A stretch of 19,252 bases of DNA from an uncultured Oscillospiraceae bacterium (GCA_934597345.1 CAKTRJ010000035.1:1-19252); one strand, 5' to 3'; shown: positions 1-8,630, counted from the stretch's first letter. The notes: generated from the sequence alone by a model not told the origin. Program-made: numbers and translations.

Positions 1-495
1 GAGTGCAAGAAGAACGTGGAGATCCTGCATCCCGCTTTCGAGCTGGCTGCCGCTGACATCCACACCGAGGTCACCGAGACCGTCAAGGCCGCCAAGAAGC
101 TGGTTGACCTGATCGGCGCTGACTTCATCGTGTCCGTGGGCCGTGGTATCTCCAAGGACGTGGAGAAGGGCATCAAGCTGGCCGAGGAGCTGGCTGAGGT
201 TCTGGGCGGTGTCGTGGGTTCTTCCCGTGCCTGCGTGGACGCCGGCTGGATCTCCGCTGACCATCAGGTCGGCCAGACCGGCAAGACCGTCCATCCCAAG
301 GTCTATGTTGCTCTGGGTATCTCCGGCGCTATCCAGCACAAGGCTGGTATGCAGGATTCCGAGTGCATCATCGCCGTCAACAAGAACGAGACCGCTCCCA
401 TCTTCGAGGTTGCTGATTACGGCATCACCGGCGACCTGTTCAAGGTCGTTCCCGAGCTGATCGAGTCCATCAAGGCTGCCAAGGCTGCCAAGTAA
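1..495 (+). CDS. etfA: Electron transfer flavoprotein alpha subunit, C-terminal part (5' end outside window)
   Basis: The reading frame is open from base 1, so this is the last 164 residues of a longer protein; the GTG at 16 is internal. The visible part is the FAD-binding C-terminal domain of EtfA: GRGI (residues 47-50 of the visible part), GSSR (73-76), VGQTGK (90-95) and [12 protein letters not shown] (102-113), all FAD-contacting elements of the family. EtfAB carries electrons to or from acyl-CoA dehydrogenases; in butyrate-forming Clostridia it partners butyryl-CoA dehydrogenase in flavin-based electron bifurcation. That partner would lie to the left and is not visible. The C-terminus is Lys/Ala-rich and the codons are strongly GC3-biased, as expected for a highly expressed gene. 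No clear terminator follows it. Confidence 0.95.
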   Translation, partial: ECKKNVEILHPAFELAAADIHTEVTETVKAAKKLVDLIGADFIVSVGRGISKDVEKGIKLAEELAEVLGGVVGSSRACVDAGWISADHQVGQTGKTVHPKVYVALGISGAIQHKAGMQDSECIIAVNKNETAPIFEVADYGITGDLFKVVPELIESIKAAKAAK

Positions 496-772
496 CAACG
501 CTTTCTTCCTTCTCTTCTTACATTGCAGGTACACTCCAAGACCCGCGGGCAGGCTCTCCCTCCTACATCACCCCAGTCACTCTACTCAGCAGACCATGAT
601 TCTGGAAAGCTTGCTCATCTCTACCTGTACCAAAACAACACCAATTTCAGCGACTTTCACCTGCTCCGGGTCTGGAGCATCTGCAACGCAGGAGAATTTC
701 ATATGTGACATGGCCCGGAAGGGCGGCAAATAGAGCAGAACAAGACGATCAAAAAAATGAGGAGGTATACAC
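496..772. other. Intergenic region between etfA and the oxidoreductase operon
   Basis: This 277-base gap shows no convincing gene; a short open frame at 523-708 lacks a start, ribosome site or recognisable protein features. A weak 6-bp hairpin lies at 662-667/674-679 without a following T run. A strong ribosome binding site (AGGAGG near 760) sits just before the next start. I see no clear sigma-70 promoter, but the gap is the natural place for one. Confidence 0.5.
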
Positions 773-1315
773 ATGACAGAAATTCGCTGGCACGGACGCG
801 GCGGTCTGGGCGCGTTCACCGCGGCACGACTGCTGGGCTGTGCCGTATCGCTTTTCGAAGGGAAATACGCTCTGGCGTTTCCCTCCTTCGGCCCGGAGCG
901 CCGCGGCGCACCGGTGTTCGCCTTCACCCGCATCGACGACAAGGCCATTACCGATCGCAGCGAGGTCGTTTCCTGCGACTGCGCCGTGGTACTGGATGAC
1001 ACCCTGTTCGGCGACCCTGTGAAGAACGGGCTGAAGCTCGGCGCGACTGTGATCGTCAACACCACCAAGGACAAGTCCCAGTTCGCCATTGACGGCGTAC
1101 AGGTGGTCACCGTGGACGCCACGGGTCTGGCGCTGGAAATTCTGGGGCGGCCCATCACCAACGTGCCCCTGCTGGGCGCGCTGATCGCCGCCACCGGTAT
1201 CACCACCGTGGAGGCTGTGGAAAAGGCCATCGACGACCAGCTGGCTCCCAAGCTGCGGGAGAAGAACAAGAAGCTGCTGAACAAGACCTATGAGATCGTA
1301 AAGGAGGCGCTGTAA
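773..1315 (+). CDS. porC: 2-oxoacid:ferredoxin oxidoreductase, gamma subunit
   Basis: This 180-residue protein matches the catalytic gamma subunit of four-subunit pyruvate/2-oxoacid:ferredoxin oxidoreductases. It starts with the glycine-rich segment GRGGLG (8-13) and carries the family stretch PSFGPERRGAPVFAF (about 42-56). The enzyme oxidatively decarboxylates a 2-oxoacid to acyl-CoA and CO2 in the cytoplasm, reducing ferredoxin. The ATG at 773 has a strong AGGAGG site about 8 bases upstream. The next gene begins immediately after the stop. Sequence alone does not distinguish pyruvate from branched-chain or aromatic 2-oxoacids, so the por symbol indicates family only. The adjacent aminotransferase favours an amino-acid-derived substrate. 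Confidence 0.88.
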   Translation: MTEIRWHGRGGLGAFTAARLLGCAVSLFEGKYALAFPSFGPERRGAPVFAFTRIDDKAITDRSEVVSCDCAVVLDDTLFGDPVKNGLKLGATVIVNTTKDKSQFAIDGVQVVTVDATGLALEILGRPITNVPLLGALIAATGITTVEAVEKAIDDQLAPKLREKNKKLLNKTYEIVKEAL

Positions 1316-1609
1316 ATGGAAAGACCTCTGGCTGATTTGACCTACGTTGTGAAGGAACTGCCCCTTGGCCCGTCCTTCCCCACCGGCCAGCTGCATGACA
1401 TCAGCTCCGGTATGCGTACCTTCCGTCCCGTTATCGACACCGAGAAATGCGTCAAGTGCCTGCGCTGCTTCCTGGTCTGTCCCGACGGCGCTATCGACAA
1501 GTCCGGCGCGGCACTGGAGATCGACTATGACTACTGCAAGGGCTGCGGCGTGTGCAGCCGCGCCTGCAAGCCGGGCGCTATCACCATGATCAAGGAGGCT
1601 GAAGTATGA
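1316..1609 (+). CDS. porD: 2-oxoacid:ferredoxin oxidoreductase, delta (ferredoxin) subunit
   Basis: This 97-residue subunit holds two [4Fe-4S] binding motifs, each CxxCxxCxxxC: C45/C48/C51/C55 and C74/C77/C80/C84, each followed by a Pro or Lys-Pro as in bacterial 2[4Fe-4S] ferredoxins. It relays electrons from the thiamine-bound intermediate in the beta subunit to external ferredoxin. Its ATG directly follows the gamma subunit stop, and its TGA overlaps the alpha subunit ATG by four bases (ATGA), so translation is probably coupled. Length and the extended N-terminus before the first cluster motif are typical for PorD/VorD. Confidence 0.92.
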   Translation: MERPLADLTYVVKELPLGPSFPTGQLHDISSGMRTFRPVIDTEKCVKCLRCFLVCPDGAIDKSGAALEIDYDYCKGCGVCSRACKPGAITMIKEAEV

Positions 1610-2790
1610 GCGGAAAGCTGTTTGTTTCCGGCGATGAGGCGGTAGCCCTGGCCGTGCGTCAGGCAAAGCCCCATGTGATCGCCGCCTATCCCATTACCCC
1701 GCAGACCATCGTGGTGGAGCGTCTGTCCGACTTCGTGGAGGACGGCTCTCTGGAGAGCGAATACCTGTATGTGGAGTCCGAGCACAGCGCCATGTCCGCC
1801 TGTCTGGGCGCCAGCGCCATCGGTGCACGCGCCTTTACCGCCACCTCCAGCCAGGGCTTGCTGTATATGGTGGAGGGCCTCCACTACGCCAGCGGCTCCC
1901 GTTTCCCCATCGTGATGATGAACGCCAACCGTTCCATCGCCACCCCCTGGAACATCTACGGCGACCAGCGCGACTCTTTGGCCGAGCTGGAATCCGGCTG
2001 GGTGCAGCTGTACGCCGAGAACGCCCAGGAGGCCTATGACACCATCCTGCAGGCCTATAAGATTGCCGAGGAGCCGGAAGTCATGCTGCCTGTCATGGTG
2101 AACCTGGACGGCTTTGTACTGACCCACACCTACGAACTGGTGAGCCTGGCCCAGCAGGACAAGGTGGATGCCTACATCCCCTATCAGAGGTTCGAAAACC
2201 GTCTGGATCTGGACGCGCCCCGGGGCACCTGCATCACCGCTGGCCCTCCGTACAACATGGAGTTCCGCTACCAGCAGCACCAGGCCACCCTGAAGGCTGC
2301 CGAGAAGGTCAACGAAGCCGACGCTGAATTCGGCAAGCTGTTTGGCCGCAGCTACGGCGGCATGGTGGAGGCCTATCGCTGCGACGACGCCGAGGCCATC
2401 CTCATCACCCTGGGCAGCGTGGCCGGTACCACCCGCTGCGTGGTGGACGCCCTGCGTGAGCAGGGCAAGAAGGTGGGCCTGCTGAAGATCCGCTGCATGC
2501 GTCCCTTCCCCAGCAAGGAAGTGGCCGAGATCGTGAAGAACGCCAAGTTCGTGGGCGTGCTGGAAAAGGACATCAGCTTCGGCTTCGAGGGTGTTGTCTA
2601 TACCGATGTGTGCTCCGCCCTGAAGAGCGCTGCCGTGGACGTTCCCGCCGCCAACTATGTGGGCGGTCTGGGCGGCCGCAGCATCTCCAAGGCCGACATC
2701 GAGGGCATCTATACCGAACTGCTGAACGGCAGCGCCAAGGTTGGCGAAGCCAACTTTGTGAATCTGAGGAGGGATATTTGTGGCGCTTAA
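1606..2790 (+). CDS. porA: 2-oxoacid:ferredoxin oxidoreductase, alpha subunit
   Basis: This 394-residue subunit has the hallmark YPITPQT (28-34), ESEHSAMSA (57-65), whose glutamate activates the thiamine cofactor, and TSSQGL (80-85). The C-terminal half is the transketolase-C-like domain typical of PorA. It forms the thiamine-diphosphate active site together with the beta subunit. The ATG overlaps the delta stop by four bases, and its 3' end overlaps the beta subunit start by 11 bases. The gene is full length and intact. Substrate identity cannot be read from it with certainty. Confidence 0.92.
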   Translation: MSGKLFVSGDEAVALAVRQAKPHVIAAYPITPQTIVVERLSDFVEDGSLESEYLYVESEHSAMSACLGASAIGARAFTATSSQGLLYMVEGLHYASGSRFPIVMMNANRSIATPWNIYGDQRDSLAELESGWVQLYAENAQEAYDTILQAYKIAEEPEVMLPVMVNLDGFVLTHTYELVSLAQQDKVDAYIPYQRFENRLDLDAPRGTCITAGPPYNMEFRYQQHQATLKAAEKVNEADAEFGKLFGRSYGGMVEAYRCDDAEAILITLGSVAGTTRCVVDALREQGKKVGLLKIRCMRPFPSKEVAEIVKNAKFVGVLEKDISFGFEGVVYTDVCSALKSAAVDVPAANYVGGLGGRSISKADIEGIYTELLNGSAKVGEANFVNLRRDICGA

Positions 2791-3670
2791 CGCAAAAACG
2801 ATCACCAATAAGGAATATTTCTACGGTCATAAGGCCTGCGGCGGCTGCGGAGCGGCGCTGGCCATCCGTCTGGCCCTGAAGGTGCTGGGCGACCGCGCCA
2901 TCGCGGTGATCCCCCCCAACTGCATGTCCACCGTGGCATTCATCTATCCCCACATGCCCCTGTTCGTTAACGGAATCGTTCCGCCTTTTGCTGCTACAGC
3001 ATCTACAATGAGCGGTGTTTTGGCCGGTGCAAAGGCGCAGGGGCTTGAGGACTACCACGTGGTGGGCTTCGCCGGTGACGGCGGCACCGCCGATATCGGT
3101 TTGCAGGCCCTGTCCGGCATGATCGACCGCAATGACAAGGCCATCTTCATCTGCTACGACAACGAGGCCTACATGAACACCGGCGTGCAGAAGTCCGGCC
3201 TGACCCCCTACGGCATGAAGACCACCAATACCCCCTCCGGCAGCCGCATCCACGGCAGCCAGTCCAGCAAGAAGCGCATGTTCGAGATCGTGGCCGCCCA
3301 CGGCATCCCCTACGCCGCTACCGCCTCCCTGGGCTATCCCGAGGACTACCTGGCCAAGGTGGAGAAGGCCATGAACACCGACGGTACTTCCTACATCCAT
3401 GTGATGGCGCCCTGTCCCACCGGCTGGGGCACCGCTTCCGACGTGACCGTGGACATCGGCAAGGAGGCCGTAGACTGCGGATTGTGGTACCTGGCCGAGT
3501 TCGAGAACGGTAAGTTCACCGTCAACCGTGACCCCAAGGAATTCACCTCCGTGGAGGATTATCTGAAGAAGCAGAGCCGCTTCACCAATCTGGACGATCA
3601 CGACCTTGCGCGCATCATTGCCGAGCGTGACGCCACCTGGCAGCGCATCCGCAACGACTGGGTGAAGTAA
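2780..3670 (+). CDS. porB: 2-oxoacid:ferredoxin oxidoreductase, beta (TPP-binding) subunit
   Basis: This 296-residue subunit binds thiamine diphosphate and a [4Fe-4S] cluster. It shows HKACGGCGAALA (17-28) with cluster cysteines C20/C23, NCMS with C49, the TPP signature GDGGTADIG (99-107), DNEAYMNTG (127-135) and a distal CPTGW segment. The start is GTG at 2780, supported by a GAGGAGGG ribosome site about 7 bases upstream that lies inside the end of the alpha gene. The gene order gamma-delta-alpha-beta matches archaeal and clostridial four-subunit enzymes. The stop is 10 bases before the aminotransferase start, so the five genes 773-4853 are very probably one transcript. Confidence 0.92.
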   Translation: MALNAKTITNKEYFYGHKACGGCGAALAIRLALKVLGDRAIAVIPPNCMSTVAFIYPHMPLFVNGIVPPFAATASTMSGVLAGAKAQGLEDYHVVGFAGDGGTADIGLQALSGMIDRNDKAIFICYDNEAYMNTGVQKSGLTPYGMKTTNTPSGSRIHGSQSSKKRMFEIVAAHGIPYAATASLGYPEDYLAKVEKAMNTDGTSYIHVMAPCPTGWGTASDVTVDIGKEAVDCGLWYLAEFENGKFTVNRDPKEFTSVEDYLKKQSRFTNLDDHDLARIIAERDATWQRIRNDWVK

Positions 3671-3680
3671 GGAGTAAACC

Positions 3681-4853
3681 ATGGAACTGCGTATTTCTGA
3701 GCTTGCCAAGCAGTACCCCGCCTCCGGCATCCGCAAGATGTTCGATCTGGCAGCGGGCTATGACGATGTGATCGCCCTGACCCTGGGCGAGCCCAACTTC
3801 GAGACCCCGGCCTACATCAAGGAAGCCGCCAAGAAGGCGCTGGACGAGAATTATACCCACTACGCCCCCAATGCCGGTCTGCCGGTGCTGCGTCAGGCGG
3901 TGGCTGACCGCTACCAGTCCTACTGGGACGGCTACAAGGCCGACAACGTAGTGGTGACCGTGGGCGCTCTGGAGGGCCTGACCCTGTGCCTGCTGGCGCT
4001 GCTGAACCGGGGCGACGAGATCCTTGTCCCCGACCCCTGCTTCGCCAACTACTACGGTCAGGCCATGATCGCCGGTGCCAAGGCGGTGCCGGTGCCCGCC
4101 CACGAGGAGAACGGCTTCAACATGACCGCCGCCGACGTGGAGAAGTGCATCACCCCCAAGACCCGCGCCATCATCCTGAACTCCCCCTGCAACCCCACCG
4201 GCGCGGTGATGAGCAGGGAGGACGTGCTGGCCATCGCCCAGGTGGTGAAGAAGCACGATCTGTGGGTGTTCTCCGACGAGCCCTATGACGCCATCGTCTA
4301 TGACGGCGTGGAGGCTTTCTCCATGGCCCAGGTGGACGATGTCCGTGATCACGTCATCGTGCTGAACAGCTTCTCCAAGACCTATGCCATGACCGGCTGG
4401 CGGGTGGGCTATCTGCTGGTGCCCGACGCCGCCTATGTCCCCAAGTTCGCCGCGCTGCAGGAGGGTCTGGTGTCCTGCGTGTCCAGTTTCTCTCAGGTGG
4501 CGTGTGCCGAGGCGCTGAAGAGCACCGAGTGCGTCAAGTCCATGCTGGCGGACTATACCCGCCGCCGTGACATCCTGGTGGACGGCATCAACGCCATCCC
4601 CGGCTTCACCTGCGCCAAGCCCAAGGGAAGCTTCTACGCCTTTGTCAACATCAAGGCCTTCGGCAAGAGCTCTCAGGAGTTCGCCGAGGAGCTGATCCGC
4701 GGCGCCCGCGTTATCTGCGTGCCCGGCACCGCCTTCGGCGCTATGGGCGAGGGCTACCTCCGTCTGGTATTCGCCAACTCCGACGACAACCTGAAGGAGG
4801 CCGTCCGCCGCATCGACGCTTACATCCGCAAGGCGTATCCTGATATGAAGTAA
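3681..4853 (+). CDS. PLP-dependent class I/II aminotransferase
   Basis: This 390-residue protein is a fold-type I aminotransferase. Visible active-site residues are N171 and D199 with Y202 (cofactor ring contacts), the Schiff-base lysine K233 in SFSKTYAMTGWR (230-241) with R241 as phosphate contact, and R361 in YLRLVF as substrate-carboxylate binder. It exchanges an amino group between an amino acid and 2-oxoglutarate (or another oxoacid). Directly behind the oxidoreductase operon (10-base gap, good AAGGAG site), it probably supplies that enzyme's 2-oxoacid. Specificity (aspartate, aromatic or branched-chain) is not evident. Codon bias matches the upstream operon. Confidence 0.9.
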   Translation: MELRISELAKQYPASGIRKMFDLAAGYDDVIALTLGEPNFETPAYIKEAAKKALDENYTHYAPNAGLPVLRQAVADRYQSYWDGYKADNVVVTVGALEGLTLCLLALLNRGDEILVPDPCFANYYGQAMIAGAKAVPVPAHEENGFNMTAADVEKCITPKTRAIILNSPCNPTGAVMSREDVLAIAQVVKKHDLWVFSDEPYDAIVYDGVEAFSMAQVDDVRDHVIVLNSFSKTYAMTGWRVGYLLVPDAAYVPKFAALQEGLVSCVSSFSQVACAEALKSTECVKSMLADYTRRRDILVDGINAIPGFTCAKPKGSFYAFVNIKAFGKSSQEFAEELIRGARVICVPGTAFGAMGEGYLRLVFANSDDNLKEAVRRIDAYIRKAYPDMK

Positions 4854-4922
4854 GCGTTAAAACAAAAGCATATGCTCTGAGGAACAGCTCGATCGGAAGA
4901 GACGTGTCCCCAGACACTCTTT

Positions 4923-4965
4923 GCAGGCAGGGCATGTTTTGATAAGCAGGACGTGTCCTGCCTGC
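4923..4965. promoter_or_regulatory. Nested inverted repeats upstream of butyrate kinase
   Basis: A perfect 9-bp inverted repeat, GCAGGCAGG at 4923-4931 and CCTGCCTGC at 4957-4965, encloses 25 bases. Its right half overlaps a compact 16-base dyad, GCAGGACGTGTCCTGC (4946-4961), symmetric except for the two central bases. It may be a transcript end for the aminotransferase operon or a protein-binding operator for buk; no T run follows, so a plain intrinsic terminator is not clearly supported. Confidence 0.4.
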
Positions 4966-5044
4966 GCTTAAGAATTCAGCTCGTCCACTTGCAAAGCAAT
5001 TCCGGGTGGGCTGTCAATAGGAAAAACAGAGAGGAATCAATAGT

Positions 5045-6112
5045 ATGTCAAAAAAGATTCTAGTAATCAATCCGGGCTCTACATCTACAAAAATCGCGGT
5101 TTTTGATGACGAGAAAGAATTGTTCGAGGATACGCTTCGCCACAGCGCCGAGGATCTTTCTCCGTATCACACCATTGCAGAACAGACGCCATTCCGCACA
5201 CAGCTGATCCTTGATGTACTGGAAGAAAGAGGCTTTGACGGAAGAACGCTGGATGCGATCTCCTGCAGAGGCGGAGTGCTGAGACCGATCCCCAGTGGAA
5301 CCTATATCGTCAACGGCAATATGGTCCAGGACTGCTTTGAGGGTGTACGCGGACAGCATGCAAGCAGTCTGGGCGCGCTGGTAAGCGACCACCTGGCAAA
5401 AATCTGGAATGTACCTGCATATACGGTTGATCCTACCGTGGTAGATGAATTGGACCCCGTTGCCCGGTACACAGGGCATCCAAACTTTGTCCGCCAAAGC
5501 AAGTTCCATTGTCTGAACCAGAAGGCTGTTGCTCGCCGTTTCGCCAAGGAAAATGGTGTGCGCTATGAGGAACTGAATCTGATCGTTTGCCATATGGGCG
5601 GCGGAAATTCTGTGGGCGCACACCGCAAAGGGCGCGTGGTCGACGTTGAGAACGCATTGGACGGAGAAGGCCCGTTTTCCGCAGAACGCTCTGGCGGACT
5701 TCCTATCGGAGACGTGATCCGTTACTGCTTCAGCGGCAAGTATTCCGAGAAAGAAATATATAGCATGGTCGTGGGCAAGGGCGGACTGGTAGCCTATACC
5801 GGTTCCAATGATATGCGCCTCCTGACGGAGCGTGCCAATGCGGGCGATTCGAAGATACAAGAACTGTTAGATGCCTATTACTTCCAGGTGGCCAAAGAGA
5901 TTGCCTGCAAGAGCATCGCTCTGAAGGGCGAGGTCGACCAGATCATTCTGACCGGCGGCGTTGCCTACGGCAAGGAGGCCGTAACAGCCATCACTGAGCT
6001 GGTGGACTGGATCGCGCCTGTAACAGTCTATCCGGGTGAGATGGAAATGCTTGCGCTTGCCCAAGGCGCGCTGCGCGTCCTGACCGAGGAAGAGAACGCC
6101 TTGGAATATTAA
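5045..6112 (+). CDS. buk: Butyrate kinase (branched-chain/short-chain acyl kinase)
   Basis: This 355-residue ASKHA-fold kinase carries NPGSTSTK (9-16, phosphate 1), HMGGGNSVGAH (183-193), the following DGEGPFSAERSGGLP region, LTGGVA (302-307, adenosine motif) and PGEMEMLALAQGALR (330-344), the pattern of butyrate kinases. It converts butyryl or branched acyl phosphate plus ADP to the acid plus ATP. A phosphotransbutyrylase (ptb) gene normally sits next to it, but none is present here. GAGAGGA precedes the ATG. Codon use is clearly less GC3-biased than the genes upstream, which suggests a separate origin or expression level. Given the aminotransferase and oxidoreductase upstream, isobutyryl/isovaleryl phosphate are possible substrates as well as butyryl phosphate. 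Confidence 0.93.
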   Translation: MSKKILVINPGSTSTKIAVFDDEKELFEDTLRHSAEDLSPYHTIAEQTPFRTQLILDVLEERGFDGRTLDAISCRGGVLRPIPSGTYIVNGNMVQDCFEGVRGQHASSLGALVSDHLAKIWNVPAYTVDPTVVDELDPVARYTGHPNFVRQSKFHCLNQKAVARRFAKENGVRYEELNLIVCHMGGGNSVGAHRKGRVVDVENALDGEGPFSAERSGGLPIGDVIRYCFSGKYSEKEIYSMVVGKGGLVAYTGSNDMRLLTERANAGDSKIQELLDAYYFQVAKEIACKSIALKGEVDQIILTGGVAYGKEAVTAITELVDWIAPVTVYPGEMEMLALAQGALRVLTEEENALEY

Positions 6113-6188
6113 AGCTGAGCAGCAGCGTGCCCTTGCGCAAGATCAGCGCAGAGAAAATCAGCGGCTATAAGAACAGGAGAACAGAAAA

Positions 6189-6968
6189 ATGACGACGCAC
6201 AAGAAAATACAGTTTTCTCTGGAGGAGCATGTAGCAAAAATCGTATTGGCTGCGCCACCAGTAAACTGCATTGGGGACGATCTGTTATGTGATTTGGAGT
6301 GCCTGTTGGAGACGCTTCAAGGCGCGGATATCCGCGCGGTGGTAATTGCCAGCGCCTTTCCTGACATATTTTGTGCAGGTGCGGATATACACAATTTTCC
6401 AAATTGGGATGAGGCAATGGGCACCCGGATGAGCGCACGGGGAAATCTCCTGTTTGATCGTATTGCCGCCCTGCCTGTACCGGTGATCTGCGCCATCAAC
6501 GGTGGAGCATACGGCGGCGGGGTGGAACTGGCGTTGGCTTGTGATATCCGCGTGGCAGATCGCAGCGCGCGTCTGGCGCTGCCTGAAAGCGGATTAGGGA
6601 TCATACCGGCGTATGGCGCTGCCCGTCGGCTTCCAAAGCTGATAGGACGCGGACGGGCAGGGCTTATGCTGTATGCCGGAAAAGTCGTGACGGGGAAGAC
6701 GGCGGTGGACTGGGGGCTGTGCGATGAGCTGGCAGACGACGGGAAAGCCGTGGAGCGCGCAATGGATATTGCGATGTGCATTGCCGCAAAAGCACCGCTG
6801 GCAGTCCGGAACATAAAAACGCTGCTGTCGGGAGATGAAGTAAATCCTCCGCGGGACGAGCTGCCGCCGGAGAATATTTTCTTTGGGCAATTATGCGAGA
6901 CGGAAGATAAAAAAGAGGGCGTTCAGGCTTTTCTGCAAAAGCGTCGAGCGCAGTTCAGCGGAAGATGA
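6189..6968 (+). CDS. Enoyl-CoA hydratase/isomerase (crotonase family)
   Basis: This 259-residue crotonase-fold protein has the oxyanion-hole segments CAGADI (62-67) and NGGAYGGGVEL (104-114). Both acidic positions used by true enoyl-CoA hydratases are present: E113 after the GGG, and E133 in LPESGLGIIP. Hydration of a 2-enoyl-CoA is therefore plausible, though the family also includes isomerases and other activities. An AGGAGA site lies 5' of the ATG. It follows butyrate kinase by 76 bases with no evident terminator, so the two may be co-transcribed, serving acyl-CoA interconversion in butyrate or branched-chain acid metabolism. Confidence 0.85.
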   Translation: MTTHKKIQFSLEEHVAKIVLAAPPVNCIGDDLLCDLECLLETLQGADIRAVVIASAFPDIFCAGADIHNFPNWDEAMGTRMSARGNLLFDRIAALPVPVICAINGGAYGGGVELALACDIRVADRSARLALPESGLGIIPAYGAARRLPKLIGRGRAGLMLYAGKVVTGKTAVDWGLCDELADDGKAVERAMDIAMCIAAKAPLAVRNIKTLLSGDEVNPPRDELPPENIFFGQLCETEDKKEGVQAFLQKRRAQFSGR

Positions 6969-6980
6969 CGACAGTGCGGT

Positions 6981-7892
6981 TTGACAGAAAGGGGTGCGAA
7001 GAATACGAAAAATGAAAGCTTAAAATTTATTGCCGCTGTCATAATCTTCGGATCTAATGGAATTCTGGCAAGCTATATTCATCTAAACAGTTGGGAAATC
7101 GTCTTCTTTCGTACCATGCTGGGAAGTATCGTTCTTCTGGCGGCATTTCTTCTGCGGGGACAGCGATTTACTCTCAAAGAAAAGAAAAAGGACGCACTGC
7201 TTCAAATAATTTCCGGCGTCAGCAATGCGGCTTGTTGGATCTGTCTTTATGAAGGCTACCAGCTTATCGGTGTCAACATACCCACGCTGCTGTCTTATGG
7301 CGGGTCGGTTCTGGTAATGGTGCTTTCGCCACTGCTGTTCCGCGAGAAGCTGACATGGGCGAGATGTGCAGGATTTCTTTCAGTGATCATCGGGGACGTG
7401 CTGCTCACCGGCGGACTGAATTCCAGCGAACAGGGGACAAAAGGAATCCTTTACGGCATTCTTGCCGGAGTATTTTTTGCCGTCCTCATTATTTGCAACA
7501 AAAAGGCTCGGATCGAGGGCTTCGAAAAAGCAACGCTTCAGATGCTGTTTTGCTTCTTCACAGTGGCGATATTTGTGCTGTGTAAGCAAGGCATTTACTT
7601 TCGGGTACAAGCTGTGGATTGGCTGCCCATTTTGCTTCTGGGCGTTGTAAATACAGGCTTCGCCTCTTTGCTCTATTTTTCCGCCATGGGCAAGCTGCCC
7701 GCGCAAACAACGGCAGTATTAGGCTATATAGAGCCATTGTCCGCGCTGGTGTTTTCCGCTCTTTTTTTGAAAGAGCGGATGAGCGGTGCACAGCTTGTCG
7801 GGGCAATATTGATCCTGAGCGGAGTAATACTGGCGGAGCTATGGGGTCCTTTTACAAACAAGAACAGACGTAGAAAAGGAGGTACCGGATGA
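6981..7892 (+). CDS. EamA/DMT-family transporter
   Basis: This 303-residue, highly hydrophobic protein has about ten membrane segments in two homologous five-helix halves, as in the drug/metabolite transporter superfamily. The second half ends in LGYIEPLSALVFSALFLKERMSG, the typical EamA repeat ending (proline-containing helix followed by an acidic-basic loop). The start is uncertain: the only in-frame initiator before the first helix is TTG at 6981, which is 12 bases after the hydratase stop and has a weak ribosome site; the ATG at 7012 is in another frame and stops at once. The 3' end overlaps the next gene by four bases. Substrate unknown; members export amino acids, their derivatives or other small metabolites. 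Confidence 0.85.
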   Translation: MTERGAKNTKNESLKFIAAVIIFGSNGILASYIHLNSWEIVFFRTMLGSIVLLAAFLLRGQRFTLKEKKKDALLQIISGVSNAACWICLYEGYQLIGVNIPTLLSYGGSVLVMVLSPLLFREKLTWARCAGFLSVIIGDVLLTGGLNSSEQGTKGILYGILAGVFFAVLIICNKKARIEGFEKATLQMLFCFFTVAIFVLCKQGIYFRVQAVDWLPILLLGVVNTGFASLLYFSAMGKLPAQTTAVLGYIEPLSALVFSALFLKERMSGAQLVGAILILSGVILAELWGPFTNKNRRRKGGTG

Positions 7893-8560
7893 CGAAAGAC
7901 AAAGAGCAGATCATACAGGCTATCATTGACGCGGAGTGGCCGATGTTCACCAGCATCAACGGCAGCGCACAGAAGTCACCCTGTCAGGAAGACCGGTTGG
8001 CGTTCAACGGTATGCGCCGCGGACAATTTGCCGCGTGGTCAACGGAGGCGTTGGAGGCATATCAGGCGGATGTACAGGCAGCGCAGACGGCAGACCGCAA
8101 TATCGTGCTTGAGAAGTACGTGTTTATGATGAAAAGCACATCGCCGGGGCAGTATGAAAAAGTGTCCCACCTTGTAAACGAGCCAACAGGAAAACGGATG
8201 GAACTGATCGAAGAGATCACGCGGCAGCTGGTGCTTGAAACGGAAAAGCTTTTTTCGCGGTATCCATACGTAGCAGACACAGGCCGTCCAATCCACAGCA
8301 CGGAGGATGATCTGAATCACACATCGATAGAGACCTATCACCGCGGCGAGCTGTCTACTTATTCAGAGCAGACACTCCTGGCGTTGCAGCGGCATATGAA
8401 GGGGCTCATCGCCAACGGCGAGAGCCTTGCAAAAAATATTCTGGAGGAAACTGTCAAGTACCTTGGCTATGAAACGTTGGAAGCGGCCGAGGCATTTGCA
8501 AAAAAGCGCTGTGAAGCCGGCATTAAGATCGGCTATAAGCGTTGTCCGGCGTGCTCCTGA
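7889..8560 (+). CDS. DUF4125 family protein of unknown function
   Basis: This 223-residue soluble protein resembles the DUF4125 family: EWPMF (16-20), a Cys-Gln at 32-33, RRGQFAAW (43-50), EKYVFMM (75-81) and the C-terminal signature TSIETYHRGELSTYS (145-159). No catalytic role is established for the family. The conserved Asp, Glu, His, Arg and Tyr residues would suit an enzyme or ligand-binding protein, but that is inference. It ends in a CPAC pair (219-222) that could bind metal. The ATG overlaps the stop of the EamA transporter gene (ATGA) and has an AAAGGAGG site upstream, so the two are made together. Pairing with an exporter suggests a shared small-molecule substrate. Confidence 0.8.
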   Translation: MTKDKEQIIQAIIDAEWPMFTSINGSAQKSPCQEDRLAFNGMRRGQFAAWSTEALEAYQADVQAAQTADRNIVLEKYVFMMKSTSPGQYEKVSHLVNEPTGKRMELIEEITRQLVLETEKLFSRYPYVADTGRPIHSTEDDLNHTSIETYHRGELSTYSEQTLLALQRHMKGLIANGESLAKNILEETVKYLGYETLEAAEAFAKKRCEAGIKIGYKRCPACS

Positions 8561-8630
8561 TAAAAGGGGCTGCACAGGCATTTGCAGCGCTTTGTCAGAA
8601 GACTGAAGGACAGTAAGAGCGAGCTGAAGT

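Noticed and set aside
523..708. Possible small gene after etfA
   Set aside because: No good start or ribosome site, no recognisable domain, and composition unlike flanking genes.
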